Origin: a bacterium | Lineage (GTDB): Bacteria > Chloroflexota > Dormibacteria > Aeolococcales > Bog-877 | Length of the DNA: 8,723 nucleotides | Assembly (NCBI GenBank): GCA_021844355.1 | Contig: JAKBTP010000230.1 | Location: forward strand, 1-8,723 | Direction: 5' to 3' | Shown here: positions 5,296 through 8,723 of the stretch, in pieces | Layout: every line of letters begins with the position of its first letter | Position numbering within the stretch: the first letter of the stretch is position 1 | Notes under the pieces: model-generated | The model's input: only the letters and a program-made list of their open reading frames with translations | Databases searched by the model: none | What the model was told of the DNA's origin: nothing | Program-made: the position numbers and the translations under genes

Positions 5296-6009
5296 TCACG
5301 GGATCCATATTCTACCAGCGCGCGAGGCCAGCCCCCGCCCCCAGCCGGTGCCGGCCGCCCGTCCGGCGGCTCCAGCGGCGCCGCCCAGCACCAGCGCGCT
5401 CAAGCCCCAAACGGCCAGCCCCACCACCACCGGCCACCCGGCCATGGCCGGGATGAGGAGAAAGGCGCAGGCCCCACCGAGCGAGGTCCAGCGGAGTGCC
5501 CCCGCGGGCGATCCCGGGCTCCCCGCCCAGAGGGGAAGGGAGCCCAGGATCGCGACCGCCACCGTGACCCGACCGATCTCCGCACCCGCGCCCCTGGCCG
5601 ACAGCACGTCCGACCAACCGGGGCTGCGCAGGATCAAGGCCAGGCCCATGAGCATCAGGGAGACGAGGAAGGGATACAGGACCTCAAGGCCGGAACGGAC
5701 ATGTCCGCTCTCACCGGGACGTCCCCAGAGCGCCCCCAAGATGGTCATCGGCAGCGAAGCCAGCGGGGCCGCAGCCAGCCCCAGGCTCCCGAGCTGCAAC
5801 AGGGGACTGCCAGGCCAGGGCAGGGACAGCGCGACCAGCTCCGCCCCGGCGAGCACCGCCAGGGGGGGGAAGGTGGCGAATGCCAGTGGACGTCCCCGCC
5901 CGAGGTGAAAGGCCAGGAGGGCGGTGGCCGACGCCCCCAGCAGGCTGACCCCCGCGGGGTAGATGGCGAGTCCGGCCATCAGCGCCAGCAACAGGAGGAG
6001 GTGACTCAC
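5296..6009 (-). CDS. Membrane protein, possible diverged NuoH/HycD-like subunit
   Basis: A 237-residue, very hydrophobic protein with about six to seven membrane segments, no signal peptide beyond the first helix, and no lysine. Family is uncertain. Part of it follows the pattern of NuoH/HycD/HyfC, the complex I/hydrogenase-4 subunit that links the Q or hydrogenase module to the membrane arm. The matching parts are ALSLPWPGSPLLQLGSLG (60-77), a long helix ending SGLEVLYPFLVSLMLMGLAL, and LGSLPLWAGSPGSPA where HycD-type proteins have 'K-L-P-F-D-L-A-E-A-E'. The conserved acidic residues there are missing, as is the N-terminal 'RRGP' loop, and the protein is shorter than HycD (about 300 residues). 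This comparison is from memory and is weak. The GTG start lies in a GTGA overlap with the upstream antiporter-like gene, so it is cotranslated with it. Last gene of the membrane cassette. Confidence 0.6.
   Translation of the reverse strand: MSHLLLLLALMAGLAIYPAGVSLLGASATALLAFHLGRGRPLAFATFPPLAVLAGAELVALSLPWPGSPLLQLGSLGLAAAPLASLPMTILGALWGRPGESGHVRSGLEVLYPFLVSLMLMGLALILRSPGWSDVLSARGAGAEIGRVTVAVAILGSLPLWAGSPGSPAGALRWTSLGGACAFLLIPAMAGWPVVVGLAVWGLSALVLGGAAGAAGRAAGTGWGRGLASRAGRIWIP
5309..5317 (-). promoter_or_regulatory. Candidate extended -10 promoter upstream of maf
   Basis: The minus strand reads TGGTAGAAT: TGn plus TAGAAT (5 of 6 to TATAAT), within the last codons of the preceding membrane gene and about 80 bases before the maf TTG. 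No convincing -35 is seen at 16-18 bases, as is usual for extended -10 promoters. It would separate maf and the lipoprotein gene from the membrane cassette. Confidence 0.33.
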
Positions 6010-7256
6010 AGGTGAACCCCGAAGACCGCCGACAGAGCCTGCTGGGGCACCACCCCGATCACCAGCGTGGCCACCGCCACCAGGAGCGCCACCGCCTCTC
6101 TGGTCCGCCCCCCCGCGGGGCGGCGAGGGGCCTGCGTGGCTGCCCTCATCCCGAGAGCCGACCCGGCCAGCTGTAGCCCCATCACCGCCAGCAACCAGGT
6201 GGCGAGGGTCGAGCTCACAGGCGCGGCCGCCAGCACCAGCAGAAGGCGTCCGGTGAACCCTCCGAAAGGTGGGGTGCCGGAGACCCCTACCCAGGCCACC
6301 AGCTGCGACCGGCGGCCCGCATCCTCACTCAAGACTGCGCCGCCCAGCCAGTGCGCCAGGAGGAGGAGCAGGACCGCGCCCAGGGCGGTGACGCTGCCGA
6401 GCCCGACCGCCGCCGCCACCAGGCCGGCATCGGCGGCGGCCACGCTCCAGTAGCGGGACCCCGGGTCCGCCACCAGCCCGTGCAGGGACCAGAAGACCGC
6501 TGCGGCGACTCCCAGGCCGATGAGGAGCTCCTGGAGCGGCAGCCCGATCGGGTGAGGCGAGGCAGCCACCAGCCGGAGACCCAAGATGGCGCCGATGGGA
6601 AGGAGCCACACCCGCCACAGAGACGCCTCGGCGGCGCCCACCCGCCTGGACGCCCCCGGGATGAGGGAGAACGGGACAACGCCCATCAGGCTGGTGACAG
6701 CTCCGGCGTAGAGGATCGCCACCAGGGTTCCCGGGGCCGCACCCTGCTCCACCGACGGGGTGATCACCGCTCCCACAAGCAGGGCGCCCATCGTCAGGAG
6801 CGCCTGGCGCGCCAGGCTCCTCACCGGCAGTTGCGGGCCGGCAGCGCGGGACCAGCGCACCCAGACGACCCCCAGGACGGCACCGCACCCCAGGGCCACC
6901 GGGACCAGGCCGGTACCCGTGAGCACCACCACCGCCGGCACCGCCAGCAGCACCGACGTGGCCGCCAGCCCGGGGGTGGCCCCCTCACCGATCGCCACCT
7001 CCAGGACCTGGGCCGCGAGCGCGGCCACGACGACGCCGGCAGCCAGGCGGGTCGGGGCCAGCGCACCGATCTGCAGGTCCGCCAGCGGCCTCGGGAGGAC
7101 CGGGGCGACTGCGGCGGCCACGGCGGAGAAGGCGACCACCGCGGTTGCCCCCGCCAGGACCACGGCCAGCCGAGTTCGCGGACCGGCCCCTAGTCTCCAT
7201 ACCACGAGGGCCAGGGGAAGTGGGAGCAGGAAGGATGCGGCGAGCGTGAGGCTCAC
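6006..7256 (-). CDS. Diverged NuoN/NuoM/HyfF-like antiporter-family membrane subunit
   Basis: A 416-residue protein with about 11-12 membrane segments, related to the proton-translocating subunits of complex I and group 4 hydrogenases (Proton_antipo_M type). Evidence is GVSGTPPFGGFTGRLLLV (324-341), the family's 'G.PP..GF.GK' helix-breaking motif; GVVPFSLIPGA (192-202), matching 'K.a.vPfH.W.PdA'; and AHWLGGAVLS (301-310), matching 'nHalfKalLF'. The lysines of the proton path at those positions are absent and the whole protein has none; the glutamate of TM5 also has no counterpart in 98-133. The GTG at 7256 is a firm start: GGGAGGT lies six bases upstream and GTGA overlaps the previous stop. 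The frame stays open upstream to about 8285, but that part is only a shadow of the two preceding genes. Shorter than NuoN or HyfF (about 480-530). Confidence 0.78.
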   Translation of the reverse strand: MSLTLAASFLLPLPLALVVWRLGAGPRTRLAVVLAGATAVVAFSAVAAAVAPVLPRPLADLQIGALAPTRLAAGVVVAALAAQVLEVAIGEGATPGLAATSVLLAVPAVVVLTGTGLVPVALGCGAVLGVVWVRWSRAAGPQLPVRSLARQALLTMGALLVGAVITPSVEQGAAPGTLVAILYAGAVTSLMGVVPFSLIPGASRRVGAAEASLWRVWLLPIGAILGLRLVAASPHPIGLPLQELLIGLGVAAAVFWSLHGLVADPGSRYWSVAAADAGLVAAAVGLGSVTALGAVLLLLLAHWLGGAVLSEDAGRRSQLVAWVGVSGTPPFGGFTGRLLLVLAAAPVSSTLATWLLAVMGLQLAGSALGMRAATQAPRRPAGGRTREAVALLVAVATLVIGVVPQQALSAVFGVHL

Positions 7257-7858
7257 CCTTGGACCTCCCACGGCTGGGCGTGGGCGAAGAATCCCAGGAG
7301 CACCGCCGGACCACCAGCAGCCAGGGCAGCCGCCTGCCATGCCGCGCCACCCGAGTCCAGCAGGATGAAGGTGCACGCTCCCATGCCGATCGCCAGGACT
7401 CCGAGGGCCAGGTCCGACGGCCCACGCCCGGTCCCGATCCGAATTGCCCCCACCTCCCAGGCGAACAGGCAGGCGAAGGCTGGGCCCTGAGTGCTGATGG
7501 TGCCCGCCCCCAGATGGCCGGAGAGCAGGCGAGCAGCCAGCAGGCCGCCCAGACCCAGAAGCAACCGGAAGCTGCGCTCGCTGAACACCCGGGGCCGCCC
7601 CACCACCGGAGCCCTGCCCAGGAGCCAGACCAGGGACCCCACCCGGGTGCCCAGCCCTCCCGCCCAGATCATCATCGCGCACATGATGCCCAGTAGAAGG
7701 GGGACCGCCAGACTTGCCGCCCCGCCGGCAAGGTAGGCGACCCCGCCGAATCCCGCCCCCAAGCAGAGGGCGCTGACTAGGGCCCCCCTGGTGCCGCTGG
7801 CCAGCAGCGCGACCGCAGCCGCCAGGAACCCCCCCGCGGCCAGCAGCGACGGGCCCAT
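7253..7858 (-). CDS. Polytopic membrane protein of unknown family (HyfE-like position)
   Basis: A 201-residue protein with six to seven hydrophobic segments, no lysine, and one charged loop (about 80-100: GRPRVFSERSFR). I do not recognise the family from sequence. Its place between a large membrane protein and an antiporter-like subunit, and its size near 200, fit the HyfE subunit of hydrogenase-4-type complexes (about 216 residues), which is NuoK-related. A glutamate sits inside a predicted membrane helix (FAWEVGAIRIG, about 147-157), as in NuoK-type helices. This assignment rests on context only. The ATG at 7858 forms a TGATG one-base overlap with the upstream stop and is preferred. An in-frame GTG at 7906 would add 16 residues and overlap the previous gene by 49 bases without a better ribosome site. 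Confidence 0.65.
   Translation of the reverse strand: MGPSLLAAGGFLAAAVALLASGTRGALVSALCLGAGFGGVAYLAGGAASLAVPLLLGIMCAMMIWAGGLGTRVGSLVWLLGRAPVVGRPRVFSERSFRLLLGLGGLLAARLLSGHLGAGTISTQGPAFACLFAWEVGAIRIGTGRGPSDLALGVLAIGMGACTFILLDSGGAAWQAAALAAGGPAVLLGFFAHAQPWEVQG
7263..7269 (-). promoter_or_regulatory. Ribosome-binding site fixing the antiporter-like start
   Basis: GGGAGGT on the minus strand, six bases before GTG at 7256 and inside the last codons of the upstream gene. It is the strongest Shine-Dalgarno in the membrane cassette and shows that the much longer open frame above it is not the gene. Confidence 0.75.
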
Positions 7859-8723
7859 CAGCGCTGCACCAGCAGCCAGGACACCGCCAAGGAGACGGCC
7901 AACCACATCCAGACAGGGCGCTCGGCCATCTCACGGGCGGAGATCCGCAACCCCGCCGAGAGCGCTCGCCGAGCCGTGCCGGCGACCACCAGGCCCTCCT
8001 CCCAGCGGGGAGGGCGCCAGGGGTGGGTACGCCGGGATGAGGCAACCAGGCCCCGGTCGGGAGCCGACCCTCCCAGCAGCTCCCGCACACCCCAGTACCC
8101 GCCGGCGAAGACCACGGCCACCACGGCGAGGTAACCCCCCGGCCAGAGCAGCCCGGGTAGCTGCACGGAGAGCGGGTCGGGCGCGGTGAGCACCAGCAGG
8201 CCGAGCGCCCCGCTGGAAGCCACCGGCGCGGCGATCGCCTGGAGCAGGCCGCCGGGGAGGAGGGCCGCCGCGCCGAGAAGAACACCCGGGATGACCAGGG
8301 GCCACGGGAGTGGTCGGCACGGCGCCCGCAGCAGTCGGGATCCCCCTACGGCCAGGCCGGTCAGTGCCACCAGAAACCCCAGGGCGGGCAACAGTCCATC
8401 CATGAGGCCGGTGGTTAGCCCCAGGGCCAGCCCGGCCACGCTGGCCATGACCGCTGCGGATACCGGGAGTCCCATTGGGACGAGGAGAGCCCTGGACACG
8501 CCCGCGGGAAGTGCCCAGGGGCCCGCCGGCTGGTCGGACACCAGCACCCGCGGCCCGAGGAGGGCGGCCAGCTCCAGCGATGCCGCGGCCACCACTGAGA
8601 GGGCAGTCCCCGAGGCCGAGTCGGCCCCGAAGCCCAGCAGGACCAGCGCCGCCATCACCATGAGCAGAGAGCGCAGCCCCGTCCCGCCGGGCTCCCGAAC
8701 CAGCAGCAGAAGAGAGCCCAGCC
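7858..8723 (-). CDS. Large membrane protein, C-terminal part (possible NuoL/HyfB-like subunit)
   Basis: The last 287 residues of a protein whose start is beyond the window. The frame is open to the edge, and an internal ATG at 8661 is not a likely start because hydrophobic coding sequence continues above it. About eight membrane segments are visible. They are followed by an arginine-rich stretch (SSRRTHPWRPPRWEEG), an amphipathic segment (ARRALSAGLRISAREMAERP) and one final helix ending WLLVQR. A hydrophobic body, a polar linker/lateral helix and a terminal helix resemble the C-terminus of NuoL/HyfB proteins, and LLVPMGLPVSAAVMASVAGL is faintly like their 'mGlPp.aGF' helix, but no diagnostic motif is intact. 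No lysine is present in the visible part. It is probably the first of at least four coupled genes. Confidence 0.55.
   Translation of the reverse strand, partial: LGSLLLLVREPGGTGLRSLLMVMAALVLLGFGADSASGTALSVVAAASLELAALLGPRVLVSDQPAGPWALPAGVSRALLVPMGLPVSAAVMASVAGLALGLTTGLMDGLLPALGFLVALTGLAVGGSRLLRAPCRPLPWPLVIPGVLLGAAALLPGGLLQAIAAPVASSGALGLLVLTAPDPLSVQLPGLLWPGGYLAVVAVVFAGGYWGVRELLGGSAPDRGLVASSRRTHPWRPPRWEEGLVVAGTARRALSAGLRISAREMAERPVWMWLAVSLAVSWLLVQR

Noticed and set aside
4684..6015. Plus-strand open frame of 443 codons
   Set aside because: It lies antisense to maf and the last membrane gene; the product is Pro/Arg/Gln-rich without a domain, typical of GC-rich shadow frames.
7859..7906. GTG at 7906 as start of the 201-residue membrane protein
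   Set aside because: It would overlap the preceding gene by 49 bases with no better ribosome site; ATG at 7858 gives a TGATG junction consistent with its neighbours.
7257..8285. Long upstream open frame that would extend the antiporter-like gene to 759 codons
   Set aside because: It overlaps two genes in another frame, its translation is Arg/Gly/Ser/Pro-rich noise without membrane segments, and a strong Shine-Dalgarno with GTG at 7256 marks the real start.

Overview
The window is one continuous run of minus-strand genes in very GC-rich DNA, so everything reads from high to low coordinates. No RNA gene, mobile element, CRISPR array or plus-strand gene could be supported. Gene junctions are extremely tight: four are 4-base NTGA overlaps and a fifth is best explained the same way. 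GTG and TTG starts are common. The window also holds an Obg with a C-terminal OCT domain and the start of an apparent F420-type luciferase-like oxidoreductase. Together these suggest an actinobacterium or a GC-rich relative (for example Chloroflexota or Dormibacterota). I cannot resolve this from sequence alone.

Region 1 (8723 down to 5296) is a four-gene membrane-protein cassette whose first gene runs off the window. The third gene is recognisable as a diverged relative of the proton-translocating subunits NuoL/M/N of respiratory complex I and HyfB/D/F of group 4 hydrogenases. The fourth has weak similarity to NuoH/HycD/HyfC. The visible 1141 residues of the four proteins contain no lysine, and the lysine and glutamate that define the antiporter proton channel are missing. 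This is the most unusual part of the window: a complex I-like membrane arm without standard channel chemistry and without catalytic subunits in view.

Region 2 (5317 to 3607) follows a short gap with a possible extended -10 promoter. It encodes a Maf/YhdE-type nucleotide pyrophosphatase and, overlapping it, a lipoprotein with two DUF11-like beta-sandwich repeats. The lipoprotein appears to start at a CTG codon.

Region 3 (3606 to 1) is a ribosome/NAD housekeeping operon: a structured leader with a candidate promoter, rplU (L21, with a long charged/alanine-rich tail), rpmA (L27), obg (50S assembly GTPase), nadD (NaMN adenylyltransferase), rsfS (ribosome silencing factor), then the 5' part of the luciferase-like oxidoreductase. 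L21, L27, Obg and RsfS all act on the large subunit. NadD feeds the NAD pool, and its pairing with rsfS is a widespread conserved arrangement.
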